Positions 7,740 to 15,995 of a stretch of DNA of 64,000 bases are shown in pieces (the first letter of the stretch is position 1; every line of letters starts with the position of its first letter). Where the stretch lies: NCBI RefSeq assembly GCF_003284965.1, contig NZ_QMEW01000020.1, positions 32,020 to 96,019 on the forward strand, written 5' to 3'. A model generated the notes under the pieces. The model saw nothing but the letters and a program-made list of their open reading frames with translations. It was not told where the DNA came from and made no database searches. A program made the position numbers and the translations under genes. Origin of the DNA: Mycolicibacterium sp. GF69 (GTDB lineage: Bacteria > Actinomycetota > Actinomycetes > Mycobacteriales > Mycobacteriaceae).

Positions 7740-9697
7740 CTGAGGCCTGCGGCTGCGGCCACGACCAACCCCGCCCCGGCGAGGGCGACGAGGTCGAGGG
7801 CGAACCCGAACGGCTGTGGCAGGTCGTCGAGCTGCGCGCCGCCGCGGTGGCCGGGGTGCTGCTGCTGGCCGGCTACCTGGTTGGCTGGACCGACGGGCCC
7901 GCGCCGGTGGAACTGGTGTTATATGCGGCGGCGCTGGCGGTGGCGGCGTTCACGTTCGTCCCCTCGACGCTGCACCGGCTGGTGCGCGGCCAGATCGGGG
8001 TGGGCACGCTGATGACCATCGCCGCGGTCGGTGCGGTGATTCTCGGCGAGGTCGGCGAGGCTGCCATGCTGGCGTTCCTGTTCTCCATCAGCGAGGGCCT
8101 GGAGGAATACGCGCTGGCGCGCACCCGCCGCGGCCTGCGCGCGCTGCTGTCACTGGCACCCGTCCAGGCCACCATCGTGCGCGAGGGCGCCGAAATCGTC
8201 GTCGCCCCAACCGAACTGGCGGTCGGCGACCGGATGCTGGTCAAACCCGGTGAGCGGATCGCCACCGACGGGATCATCGCCGAGGGGCACACCGCGCTGG
8301 ACGTGTCGGCGATCACCGGCGAGTCGATGCCCATCGAGGCCGGACCCGGCGACGAGGTGTTCGCCGGGTCGATCAACGGCACCGGCGTACTGGCCATCGA
8401 GGTCACCACCACCGCCGCCGACAACTCGCTGGCGAGGATCGTGCGGATCGTGGAGGCCGAGCAAGCCCGCAAGGGCGCCTCTCAGCGGCTGGCCGACCGC
8501 ATCGCCAAACCCCTGGTACCCGCCATCATGATCACCGCCGCGGTCATCGCCGTGGTGGGCAGCGTGTTCGGTGACCCGACGACCTGGATCGAGCGGGCCC
8601 TGGTGGTGCTGGTGGCGGCCTCACCGTGTGCGCTGGCGATCTCGGTGCCGGTGACCGTGGTCGCCGCGATCGGCGCGGCCAGCAAGCTCGGTGTGCTCGT
8701 CAAGGGCGGCGCCGCCCTGGAGGCGCTCGGCGCAATCCGAGCGGTGGCGTTGGACAAGACCGGCACGCTGACCGCGAACCGGCCCGCCGTCATCGACATC
8801 GCCACCACCAACGGCGCCACCCGCGACCAGGTGCTCGACATGGCGGCCGCGCTGGAGGGCCGCAGCGAACATCCCCTCGCAGCGGCCATCCTGGCCGCCG
8901 CCGGTCAGGTCGCCCCCGCCAGCGGGGTGCAGGCGGTGCCCGGCGCCGGGCTGATCGGCCACCGCGACGGACACGCTCTCCGGCTGGGCCGGCCGGGCTG
9001 GATCAACCCCGCATCGCTGTCCGCGCAGGTGGAGCAGATGCAGCAGGCCGGCGCGACCGCGGTGCTGGTCGAAGACGACGACCAGCTCATCGGCGCCATC
9101 GCGGTGCGTGACGAACTGCGCCCCGAAGCCCGCCAGGTCGTCGAGCAGCTGCGTCGTGATGGCTACCAGGTGGTGGTGCTCACCGGCGACAACCACGCCA
9201 CCGCCGCCGCACTGGCCCAGGAGGTCGGCATCGACGTGGTGCATGCCGAACTGCGTCCCGAGGACAAGGCCGCGCTGATCACAAAGCTGCGTGCCCAATA
9301 CCCAACGGCGATGGTCGGCGACGGCGTCAACGACGCACCCGCGCTGGCCACCGCCGACTTGGGCATCGCGATGGGAGCGATGGGCACCGATGTGGCCATC
9401 GAGACCGCCGACATCGCGCTCATGGGTGAAGACCTGCGCCACCTCACCCACGCGTTCACCCATGCCCGCCGGGCCCGACGCATCATGTGGCAGAACATCG
9501 GCCTGTCGCTCGCTTTGATCACCGCGCTGATCCCGCTGGCACTGTCCGGGGTGCTCGGCCTGGCCGCCGTCGTGCTGGTGCACGAACTGGCCGAGGTCAT
9601 CGTCATCGCCAACGGTGTGCGCGCCGGACGCACCACTGCGATCCAGATCCCCACCGGCAGCCACCGGAAGGTGTTGACCCCCACCGCCCTCGGGTGA
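7736..9697 (+). CDS. heavy-metal P1B-type ATPase, CtpG-like (653 aa)
   Basis: Metal export pump. The N-terminus is Cys/His-bearing (TEACGCGHDQ) but lacks an HMA domain. TGES, SPC (S296-P-C298) in the metal-site helix, D340-KTGT, the HP motif in GRSEHPLAAA and GDGVNDAPALA are all present. SPC instead of CPC rules out the Cu+ type and points to divalent metals. The CmtR-like repressor just upstream suggests Cd/Pb/Zn, as in the M. tuberculosis cmtR-ctpG neighbourhood. The ATG at 7736 has GGGGAG upstream and overlaps the repressor stop. The last helix region has HELAEVIVIANGVR. Confidence 0.9.
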   Translation: MTEACGCGHDQPRPGEGDEVEGEPERLWQVVELRAAAVAGVLLLAGYLVGWTDGPAPVELVLYAAALAVAAFTFVPSTLHRLVRGQIGVGTLMTIAAVGAVILGEVGEAAMLAFLFSISEGLEEYALARTRRGLRALLSLAPVQATIVREGAEIVVAPTELAVGDRMLVKPGERIATDGIIAEGHTALDVSAITGESMPIEAGPGDEVFAGSINGTGVLAIEVTTTAADNSLARIVRIVEAEQARKGASQRLADRIAKPLVPAIMITAAVIAVVGSVFGDPTTWIERALVVLVAASPCALAISVPVTVVAAIGAASKLGVLVKGGAALEALGAIRAVALDKTGTLTANRPAVIDIATTNGATRDQVLDMAAALEGRSEHPLAAAILAAAGQVAPASGVQAVPGAGLIGHRDGHALRLGRPGWINPASLSAQVEQMQQAGATAVLVEDDDQLIGAIAVRDELRPEARQVVEQLRRDGYQVVVLTGDNHATAAALAQEVGIDVVHAELRPEDKAALITKLRAQYPTAMVGDGVNDAPALATADLGIAMGAMGTDVAIETADIALMGEDLRHLTHAFTHARRARRIMWQNIGLSLALITALIPLALSGVLGLAAVVLVHELAEVIVIANGVRAGRTTAIQIPTGSHRKVLTPTALG

Positions 9698-9753
9698 GGT
9701 TTCGCGGCGTTAGTAGCCGCCCATCATGCCCGGCCCCCACGACCCTGGACCCA

Positions 9754-10050
9754 TCACCCCGGCCCGTACGGTCCAGGGCCCATCATGCCCGGTCCCCACT
9801 GTCCAGGGCCCGTGCCCGGCCCCCACGTGGGTGCTGGCCCGCAGTCAGGGTTCCAGCTGCCGTCAGGCCACCAACAATTGGGGTCCCATGGCTGGGCCGG
9901 ATACGGCCCGCTGGTCAATGAGACGCCACCCGCGGGTTGGGCGAAAGCGGTTGAAGTGCCGGCACTTAGCCCCGCGCCCGGAAGCGAGGTCGCCAGCGCG
10001 GCGATGGCCACACCGGTGATCGTTGCGCGTCTGGTGAACATGCTGCTCAC
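9754..10050 (-). CDS. secreted Gly/Pro/Trp/Met-rich protein, probable C-terminal frameshift (98 aa)
   Basis: A cleavable signal peptide ends at about residue 37 (TAFA before QPAGG). The mature part is short and rich in WxPD and GPG turns, with two Cys in WDPNCWWPDG and WNPDCGPAP and a tail of GPGMM-GPG repeats shared with neighbouring genes. The stop at 9754 comes at a G-run; one extra G would continue the repeat (MGPGSWGPGMMGGY) to a stop at 9710-9712, so the original protein was probably 14-15 residues longer. The role is unknown; the Met-rich tail fits copper binding outside the membrane. Confidence 0.65.
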   Translation of the reverse strand: MSSMFTRRATITGVAIAALATSLPGAGLSAGTSTAFAQPAGGVSLTSGPYPAQPWDPNCWWPDGSWNPDCGPAPTWGPGTGPGQWGPGMMGPGPYGPG

Positions 10051-10291
10051 CCGTCACCTTTCGTCGAACAGCCCGCTCAACGGTCAGCGCGGGCGCCTCA
10101 TTTCACTCTCGCTGCCCAGCACGCGATGACCGTAGAGCCTTTCGACCCAGACGCAGTCGACGAATAACACACGATTAGGGCGACAACCCCCGAGCCGTCG
10201 CATCCGCGCCCGCAGAGCGAATCCCTCGGCGCGCGAAATCAATCACCGATGCGATGTAACGCCTGGCGGGCCGGTGGCGGTGCAGTGAGGC

Positions 10292-10714
10292 TTACCGCGC
10301 CGCGGAAGGTGCCTGCGATTCAGCGAGGGAATCGATGGCAGCCTGAAGTTTTGCGGTGACGTCGTCGGCCACCGGTTGCAGATCGGCTTCGCCGCTCACC
10401 TCGACCAGCAGCCCCGGGTTCATCGCCTCCACGATCACGGTGCCCTCGGCGCCGGGGTCGGCGCGCACGACCACGTTGCAGGGCAACAGCAAGCCGATCT
10501 GGCGGTCCACGGTGATCGCTCGATGGGCCAGCGGCGGGTTGCAGGCACCAAGGATCAGGTAATCCTCCATGTCGGCTCCGAGCTTGGCCCTCAATGTCGC
10601 CTTCACATCAATTTCAGTGAGCACGCCAAACCCCTGCTCGGCCAATGCTTTCCGGGTGCGATCCACCGCGTCGGCGAACGACGTGTGCAGCGTAGTCGAC
10701 AACGCAATACTCAT
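10292..10714 (-). CDS. DUF302 protein (140 aa)
   Basis: The sequence runs SFADAVDRTRKALAEQGFGVLTEID, then EDYLILGACNPPLAHRAI and LLLPCNVVVR, the usual DUF302 layout. The length is normal for the family and no signal peptide is seen. The ATG at 10714 follows AGGGGAT; the frame is open further upstream but without a better start. Biochemical function of the family is not established, though it is common in metal and sulfur stress regions. It follows the cupredoxin gene by 89 bases on the same strand. Confidence 0.85.
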   Translation of the reverse strand: MSIALSTTLHTSFADAVDRTRKALAEQGFGVLTEIDVKATLRAKLGADMEDYLILGACNPPLAHRAITVDRQIGLLLPCNVVVRADPGAEGTVIVEAMNPGLLVEVSGEADLQPVADDVTAKLQAAIDSLAESQAPSAAR

Positions 10715-10803
10715 TCCTCGATCCCCTTCTTGTCTCCCGCAGGACCACACGGCAGGTTGACCGCGTCCGCTACTAAACTCAAATACCTTGTTGCCGCGAC
10801 CAA

Positions 10804-11517
10804 TCAGCGGTTGCCGACCACATCGAGTTCGGTGTACATGCCCGCCCCGTAGTGGCCCGCGATATTGCACAGCACCTCATAGCGGCCGGGCTGCAACGTG
10901 ACGGTGGTCCAGCCGATGCTGCCGGGCAGGATGCCATCACCCTCGCCTTCGGCGCAGGTGCGCTCGGCATGCCCCACGGCGCCGAACTCGTCGACCTGGC
11001 CGTTGGCGTCGATGCCCAGCTGTCCCGGCGAGCGGCCCGGACCCAGCGGCAGCACCGTCATCTCATGGATCATCATCCCGGTGTTGCGCACCCGAAACGA
11101 CACCGGGCCCGCTGGCACTGTCAAGGGGTTGAGGACAACCCGCATCATGCCCATGCCCGGCCACGGGTACGCGCCCGGCCACGAGCCGTCAGCAGGCGCC
11201 CCCGGAGAATAGGTGCGATTCCAGCCCGGCCCCATCATGCCCGGGCCCATCATCCCGGGACCCGTCATTCCTGGGCTCATCATGCCGGGGCCCATCATCA
11301 TGCCGCCCATATCGGCCAGGGTGACATCGACGACCGTGCCGGTCAGCTCGGGCGCCGCGCACGACCACGGAGACGGGGTACCAGCTGGTGCGGCGCGGCC
11401 CGGGCCGACCGGCCCGGCGAACGCCGCCAACGCCGCCGTGCTGCCCACCCCCAGCACCAGGGCGGCAGCCGCGATGCCGATGATCAGCCGAAGACGGTGG
11501 GCACCCATACTGATCAC
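10804..11517 (-). CDS. exported Met-rich cupredoxin-domain protein (237 aa)
   Basis: Signal peptide or anchor at residues 8-32. Next comes a Met-rich stretch at 70-98 built of MGPGMM repeats, then a cupredoxin fold. The type I copper ligands are visible as H151 (MIHEMTV), C217, H222 and M227 (CNIAGHYGAGM), with the C-x4-H-x4-M spacing of sulfocyanin/plastocyanin-like proteins. It probably carries or buffers copper outside the membrane. The GTG at 11517 overlaps the stop of the SHOCT gene (GTGA); ATG 11508 is the alternative. It forms an operon with the SHOCT gene upstream and probably DUF302 downstream. Confidence 0.87.
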   Translation of the reverse strand: MISMGAHRLRLIIGIAAAALVLGVGSTAALAAFAGPVGPGRAAPAGTPSPWSCAAPELTGTVVDVTLADMGGMMMGPGMMSPGMTGPGMMGPGMMGPGWNRTYSPGAPADGSWPGAYPWPGMGMMRVVLNPLTVPAGPVSFRVRNTGMMIHEMTVLPLGPGRSPGQLGIDANGQVDEFGAVGHAERTCAEGEGDGILPGSIGWTTVTLQPGRYEVLCNIAGHYGAGMYTELDVVGNR

Positions 11518-11801
11518 CGATGCTCGCGTATCAGTGTCAGACGCCGCCGGTATTCCTCGTCGTCGATCTCACCACGCGCGTAGCGTTCGGCCAGCACATC
11601 CTCGGCTCGACCACCGGTTGAGGTCGGCCCGCCACCAGCCCGGCCCTGTGCGGAGCCCCCGCCCGCGAAGTAGCGCACAGCCAACACGATCGCGGTGATC
11701 ACCAACGCCCAAAACACGATCATGACCAGCGCCATCAGGATCCAGCCGCCCCAGCCGCCCCAGCCATAGCCGTCGCCCCACATCCAGCCACCATGCATCA
11801 T
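11514..11801 (-). CDS. SHOCT-domain membrane protein (95 aa)
   Basis: An N-terminal Met/Trp/Gly-rich segment (MMHGGWMWGDGYGW) is followed by one membrane helix at 20-44. After a Gly-rich linker comes a C-terminal SHOCT motif at about 67-94 (AEDVLAERYARGEIDDEEYR). An AAGGAG site precedes the ATG at 11801. It is the first gene of the cupredoxin operon and overlaps it by four bases. SHOCT proteins are small oligomerising membrane proteins without a settled function; the Met/His-bearing N-terminus may touch copper. Confidence 0.85.
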   Translation of the reverse strand: MMHGGWMWGDGYGWGGWGGWILMALVMIVFWALVITAIVLAVRYFAGGGSAQGRAGGGPTSTGGRAEDVLAERYARGEIDDEEYRRRLTLIREHR

Positions 11802-12074
11802 CGACCGTTCTCCTTATCATCGCCGAACCCGGATCACACGCTGGGCACCAGAATGCCCCCACGACACGACGATGTGTAGGGGCCGATAGTCCTCAGTCCC
11901 CACCCCCAAACGGCCCCCGCACGCAATCCCCGACGCCCGGCCACCAGCACAAATGCGACTACTTGCTGCTGACGTTGCGGTGGCACGCGGCCCCCCAAAC
12001 GTCGGACCGCATCTTCACCGTGCTGCACGCCGAACTGGCCACAACCGACCTGCACGAATGACAGGCTGAAAGCT

Positions 12075-12434
12075 CTACCGCGGGGGTGTGGTTGGCGCGG
12101 CCGGAGTTGGTGTCGGCGATAGCTGCTGACCGGGCCCCATCATCCCGCCGGGCCCCATCGTCTGACCGGGCCCCATCATCCCGCCGCGCTCCATCATCCC
12201 GCGGGGGCAATACATTTCGCGTCCGTCGCGGTGACCGCCGTCGTACTGCTTTCCGACGAAGAACCCGGAGAAGAAGATCACCGCGACGATAAACACGACA
12301 CCAGCAGCGATACCCACCCATGCCGCGCTCTGGGTGAGCCTATTGGGATGGTCCGATCCAGGCGGCAGCTCCCCGCGCCCCTTCTCGGTGGCCACCGCTG
12401 TCGGTTCGTTCCGGGATTCGGGCGTTTCGGTCAT
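12075..12434 (-). CDS. single-pass membrane protein with Met-rich MMGPG tail (119 aa)
   Basis: A polar N-terminal 36 residues precede one helix (about 38-60). The external tail has YCPRGMMERGG, then MMGPGQTMGPGGMMGPG, and ends in a Thr/Pro stretch. The repeat is almost the same as in the cupredoxin protein and the secreted protein at 9754, which suggests a shared ligand, most simply Cu(I), and a shared origin. No known domain. The ATG at 12434 is the natural start, with no upstream alternative of quality. Confidence 0.72.
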   Translation of the reverse strand: MTETPESRNEPTAVATEKGRGELPPGSDHPNRLTQSAAWVGIAAGVVFIVAVIFFSGFFVGKQYDGGHRDGREMYCPRGMMERGGMMGPGQTMGPGGMMGPGQQLSPTPTPAAPTTPPR

Positions 12435-12821
12435 GACTCGATCATGCCTACGCCACCCCAGCGATGAATCGAGACGTTGCGTTCTTCATCGAATCTTCAC
12501 TGAACCACTAGCTCAGCAATACCGATCGACTGACGAGCTCTGGATCGATCTGGAGATCGTGGCGGTCGCCACGAACGCTACGCAGGAGCGTTCACCGTGT
12601 ACTCCCTTCGGTGGCGCCTGGCTTCTGTTGACCACCCCAATGGACAACATGTCTGTTCATGCGAGGGTCCAAGCCAGGCCCCTGACACGCGTCTTACACA
12701 TGCGCACGGTCAGCACACCCGGCCCGGCCGGATAGCACACATGTAACTCGCCTTCCTACCAACGGCAGCGATCGGTCTCACCGTCCCCGTTACAGATAAG
12801 CGGTGCGCTCCAGAGGGGTGG
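12435..12821. other. gene-free stretch
   Basis: Between the Met-rich membrane gene and the 3' end of the rhodanese gene. It must hold the promoter of the gene at 12434, but no clear -35/-10 pair or metal box could be picked out. No plausible protein is seen in either direction. The plus-strand frame at 12334-12735 is biased and unsupported. Confidence 0.4.
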
Positions 12822-13331
12822 TCAAACACCAATCAGCGGGCGGCCGTCGGTCTGCCAGGCGCGCATGCCGCCGCGAAGTTCGACAACATCGGTGTAGCCG
12901 AGATCGCGGAGCGTCTCAGCCGCGATTGCACTCATCGGTCCAGACCGGCAGTAGATGGCCAACCGGGTAGAGCGATCGGCTGGGAGTCGACCAGCCTGCG
13001 CCGCGATCTGATCGAAAGGAATCGACAAGTCCGTGCCAGCGATATCGCCTTCGAACGGCACATGAACATTTACCGTCACCCGATCAGGTTCGGCGATCAC
13101 TGCGGAGAATTCGTCGGGATCGACCAAGCGGGCGGTGCTCGAGGCCTGGGTTTGCGATGTTGACATCCGGGGTGGAACTCCCGACGCGCACGCCGGCAAC
13201 ACGAGCAAGCCAGCGGCTGTGAGAGTCGCGACAACGGATCGCGATGGAGACGCAGGGACTACCGGCTGCCCCGGCTGCTGATACTGCGGCCGAGAGGCTT
13301 CCACGCGACTGCGGCGGGTCGATCCACGCAT
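12822..13331 (-). CDS. rhodanese-like lipoprotein (169 aa)
   Basis: A basic N-terminus leads into a hydrophobic segment ending in the lipobox LPAC (C48), so the protein is probably lipid-anchored outside the membrane. The rhodanese domain runs from about 68 to the end, with active-site loop C128-RSGPMS and the closing ELRGGMRAW. The ATG at 13331 is chosen because a CsoR-type palindrome lies 10 bases upstream; the longer frame from 13367 would run through it. The n-region is long for a lipoprotein. A persulfide or redox role under copper stress is inferred from control and neighbours. Confidence 0.82.
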   Translation of the reverse strand: MRGSTRRSRVEASRPQYQQPGQPVVPASPSRSVVATLTAAGLLVLPACASGVPPRMSTSQTQASSTARLVDPDEFSAVIAEPDRVTVNVHVPFEGDIAGTDLSIPFDQIAAQAGRLPADRSTRLAIYCRSGPMSAIAAETLRDLGYTDVVELRGGMRAWQTDGRPLIGV

Positions 13332-13340
13332 ACTCGCAAT

Positions 13341-13357
13341 ATACCCCCTGAGGGTAC
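13341..13357. promoter_or_regulatory. CsoR-type operator in front of the rhodanese gene
   Basis: TACCCCCTGAGGGTA at 13342-13356 matches the csoR-promoter palindrome in C-run, G-run and TA flanks. It ends about ten bases before the ATG of the minus-strand rhodanese gene, so binding there should block its transcription. Confidence 0.75.
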
Positions 13358-13400
13358 TTGCGCCCAACTGCGTCGACGGCTAACGTCCCTATGGTAATAG

Positions 13401-13415
13401 TACCCCCGGGGGGTA
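13401..13415. promoter_or_regulatory. CsoR-type operator in front of the DUF1326 gene
   Basis: TACCCCCGGGGGGTA is a perfect palindrome around its central base and is followed by TAGATAGGAGAG and the DUF1326 start at 13432. Together with the box at 13342 it makes a two-operator divergent control region. Confidence 0.78.
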
Positions 13416-13431
13416 TAGATAGGAGAGAACG

Positions 13432-14142
13432 ATGACAACCACAACAGCCGTCGACTGGCATCTGCGCGGCGACTGGTTCGACGTGTGTAGCTGCAAGCTG
13501 CCCTGCCCATGCAGCTTTGCTCAAGAGCCCACCCACGGGGACTGCCTGTTCACCCTCGTGTGGCATATCCGCGATGGCTACTTCGATCAGGTGGATCTAG
13601 CGGGACTCAACGTCGTCTCCCTCGGCGAGTTCACCGGCAACATGTGGGTCGGTGACCCCAACGCCATGATGAAGCTGATGTTCTATATCGACGACAACGC
13701 CGACACCGACCAGCGTGAGGCATTGAAGCGCATCTTCACCGGCAAGGAAGGCGGCTGGCCAGCCGAATTCGCAAGCCTCATTGCCGATTTGCGCGACATC
13801 GAGTACGCGCCGATCACCTTCGAGGCCGCCGACGATCTGGCCTACTGGCGCGCCGAGATCCCGACCAAGGTCGATGTGCGGGTCGCCGCGCTGACCGGGC
13901 CCACGTCGGATCCGAACCGGCGGGTCACCACAATCAACGCACCGGGCGCTGAGGTTGGCCCCGGTCAGGTCGCCACATGGGGCGTCGTCGAACGCGATCA
14001 TGCTGTCGGCTTCCAGTGGTCGCACGAGTACCGCGGCGGTTCCAGTAAGCACTTTCCGTTCGATTGGCGACCCGACGGCGGTGACGCACGCCAGCAGGAA
14101 TCCACGACGAGTGAGGGGTCGTCATGCAAGTGCCATGCCTGA
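13432..14142 (+). CDS. DUF1326 protein with CSCKLPCPC motif (236 aa)
   Basis: The family signature is at the N-terminus: DWFDVCSCKLPCPCSFA, with C19, C21, C25 and C27 set up like a metal or thiol site. It is followed by the long beta-rich body typical of DUF1326 and a C-terminal SCKCHA tail that adds two Cys and a His. The length is normal. AGGAG six bases before the ATG supports the start. No signal peptide. DUF1326 genes often sit beside copper and mercury genes; the CsoR-type box directly in front makes copper control likely here. The common DUF2182 partner is not found downstream. Confidence 0.88.
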   Translation: MTTTTAVDWHLRGDWFDVCSCKLPCPCSFAQEPTHGDCLFTLVWHIRDGYFDQVDLAGLNVVSLGEFTGNMWVGDPNAMMKLMFYIDDNADTDQREALKRIFTGKEGGWPAEFASLIADLRDIEYAPITFEAADDLAYWRAEIPTKVDVRVAALTGPTSDPNRRVTTINAPGAEVGPGQVATWGVVERDHAVGFQWSHEYRGGSSKHFPFDWRPDGGDARQQESTTSEGSSCKCHA

Positions 14143-14169
14143 CCATGGCGGCGCGCAACGACCGATGAA

Positions 14170-14202
14170 GGCCGCCCAGGGAACAACGGTCCCTGGGCGG
14201 CC
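14170..14202 (+). terminator. strong hairpin terminator after the DUF1326 gene
   Basis: A perfect 13-bp stem (GGCCGCCCAGGGA with TCCCTGGGCGGCC) encloses a 7-base loop, 28 bases after the stop. There is no T-run, as is common for mycobacterial terminators. Confidence 0.8.
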
Positions 14203-14520
14203 AACCCGCCCGTCCTGCGGCACCGCCCGGCTTTGACGACAGCCACCGGTGTCTGCCACTAAGCCGGATTCGCGCCCAGTCGTGCGTTTCGCCATTCGCC
14301 GAGCAGCCCTCCGCAATCCCGCACGGCCGCCGAGCACCAAGGGCCATGCCCCTTCGCCAACACCGCCGCGCGCATCACTGCACTCACCTCGACCGGCCAA
14401 ACCGTGATCACCGAACCGGTCCTGCTCGCGTGTGACGGCATGGCCTCACAGCCGAACCGTTGGGGCCACCGCGCTCCGCAACATCAGGTCTCCGTGGCGC
14501 CTCCCGCATGAAGGGGCCGG
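14203..14520. other. gene-free stretch with a possible reading-frame remnant
   Basis: One plus-strand frame between 14271 and 14511 is free of stops and protein-like in part (GPCPFANTAARITALTSTG, then ITEPVLLACDGMAS). It has no start codon ahead of that part, so it may be the tail of a lost gene. Nothing else recognisable is present. Confidence 0.35.
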
Positions 14521-15555
14521 CTACGGGGCGGCGGGGTAGGCGTGTACGAGAGCGCTAGACAGCTTGGGCAGCACGTGAGTGAGGGTGTGTTCGGCCCCGT
14601 GGGCGATGCGGTGGGCGTCAGCCAGGCTCGTGGCCGGGTCGATGTCGAGTTCCGCGTCGGCGTGCAGGCGGTGCCCGAGCCAACGCATCTTGATGGTGCG
14701 GACGGCGGTGACTCCCGGTTCTGCTGCTAACGCGGCTTCGGCGGCGTCTACGAGGGTGGGGTCGACGCCGTCCATGAGGCGGCGGAACACGTCTCGGACG
14801 GCGGTGCGCAGGACGGCGAGGATTGCGGCGGTGATGAGCAGCCCGATGATGGGGTCGGCGAGGGGGAAGCCCAGCGCGACGCCTCCGGCGCCGAAAAGCA
14901 CGGCCAGTGAGGTGAATCCGTCGGTGCGTGCGTGGAGGCCGTCGGCGACCAGGGCGATCGAGCCGATTCGGCGACCGACGCGGATGCGGTAGACCGCGAC
15001 CAGTTCGTTGCCGATGAACCCGACCAGTCCCGCGGCGGCGACCCAGCCGACGTGCTGGATGGGAACGGGGTTGATGAGGCGGCGGATCGATTCGACGCCG
15101 GCGACGACGGCCGACAGCGTGATCATCGCGATGACGAATAGTCCGGCGAGGTCTTCGGCGCGGCCGAAACCGTAGGTGTAGCGCCGGGTGGCGGCTTTGG
15201 TGCCCAGTGCGAAGGCGATCCACAGTGGAATGGCGGTCAGGGCGTCGGAGAAGTTGTGGATCGTATCCGCGAGTAGCGCAACCGATCCCGAGATCACCAC
15301 GATCAGCACCTGCGCGACCGACGTCGCGGCGAGCGCGAGCAGACTGATCTTCACCGCCCGGATGCCGGCGGCGCTGGACTCGAGCGCTCCGTCGATGCTG
15401 TCCGATGCGTCGTGACTGTGTGGGGCGAACACCTCCCGTAGGGCGGCGCCGATTCTGCCGCCGCGCGCGTCGTGGTGATGTCCGTGGCCGTGACTGTGGT
15501 CGTGGTCGGCCGGGTGGTCGTGGTCACGGGTGATCGGTTCGCCGTCAGGAGTCAT
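14521..15555 (-). CDS. cation diffusion facilitator, probably zinc exporter (344 aa)
   Basis: Six-helix CDF/ZnT-type antiporter. A His/Asp-rich N-terminus (DHDHPADHDHSHGHGHHH) can collect metal. The transport site is H100-x3-D104 in helix 2 (HNFSDA) and H208-x3-D212 in helix 5 (HARTD); HD-HD is the zinc/cadmium pattern. A cytosolic ferredoxin-like C-terminal domain follows, with TIKMRWLGHRLHADAELDID. The start overlaps the stop of the ArsR-type repressor by four bases (ATGA), so the two are co-translated and metal-controlled. Confidence 0.92.
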   Translation of the reverse strand: MTPDGEPITRDHDHPADHDHSHGHGHHHDARGGRIGAALREVFAPHSHDASDSIDGALESSAAGIRAVKISLLALAATSVAQVLIVVISGSVALLADTIHNFSDALTAIPLWIAFALGTKAATRRYTYGFGRAEDLAGLFVIAMITLSAVVAGVESIRRLINPVPIQHVGWVAAAGLVGFIGNELVAVYRIRVGRRIGSIALVADGLHARTDGFTSLAVLFGAGGVALGFPLADPIIGLLITAAILAVLRTAVRDVFRRLMDGVDPTLVDAAEAALAAEPGVTAVRTIKMRWLGHRLHADAELDIDPATSLADAHRIAHGAEHTLTHVLPKLSSALVHAYPAAP

Positions 15556-15995
15556 ACGCGGCGTCCTTTCCGTCGTGTCATCGCCGAGCCGGGAGCCGTG
15601 CGCGATTCGGTGTTGTTGTCCGAGTGCAGGCTTCGTAGTTCCTCGGCGCTGCGGTGGTGGCCCGGCACTCCCGGGCCGGCGTGTTCGGCGTTGAACACCG
15701 CGTCGGTGACCAGCTGTCCGATGTGATCGTTGTCCAAGCTGTAGAAGACCGTCGTGCCCTCACGGCGAGTGCGAACCAGTCGCGCCATCCGCAGCTTCGC
15801 CAGATGCTGTGAGACGGAAGCGGCGGGCTTGCCGACGTGCTCGGCGAGGTCGTTGACCGACATCTCCCGGTCGACCAGTGCCCACAGGATCTGCACTCGG
15901 GTGGTGTCTGCCAGCATCCGGAAGACCTCGACCACCAGGTCCACCTGATCGCGGGGCAGCGCCCGCCGGCACACGCCGTCGCTGTCTGCATTCAT
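15552..15995 (-). CDS. ArsR/SmtB-family repressor of the CDF gene (147 aa)
   Basis: The winged-helix core is FRMLADTTRVQILWAL with recognition segment AASVSQHLAKLR. Acidic and His residues in the last helix (D88, D90, H91, H105) and a following HH (113-114) resemble the alpha-5 zinc site of SmtB/NmtR-type sensors, though the spacing is not exact. There is no CmtR-like Cys pair. Zinc is the likely signal because the partner is a CDF exporter. A palindrome overlaps the start codon. Confidence 0.87.
   Translation of the reverse strand: MNADSDGVCRRALPRDQVDLVVEVFRMLADTTRVQILWALVDREMSVNDLAEHVGKPAASVSQHLAKLRMARLVRTRREGTTVFYSLDNDHIGQLVTDAVFNAEHAGPGVPGHHRSAEELRSLHSDNNTESRTAPGSAMTRRKGRRV

Noticed and set aside
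8621..9664. 347-codon minus-strand frame opposite the CtpG-like ATPase
   Set aside because: Antisense artefact of codon bias; no motifs.
11869..12061. Plus-strand protein-like tail ending LATTDLHE
   Set aside because: Partly protein-like but without start, known motif or matching neighbour; too weak to annotate.
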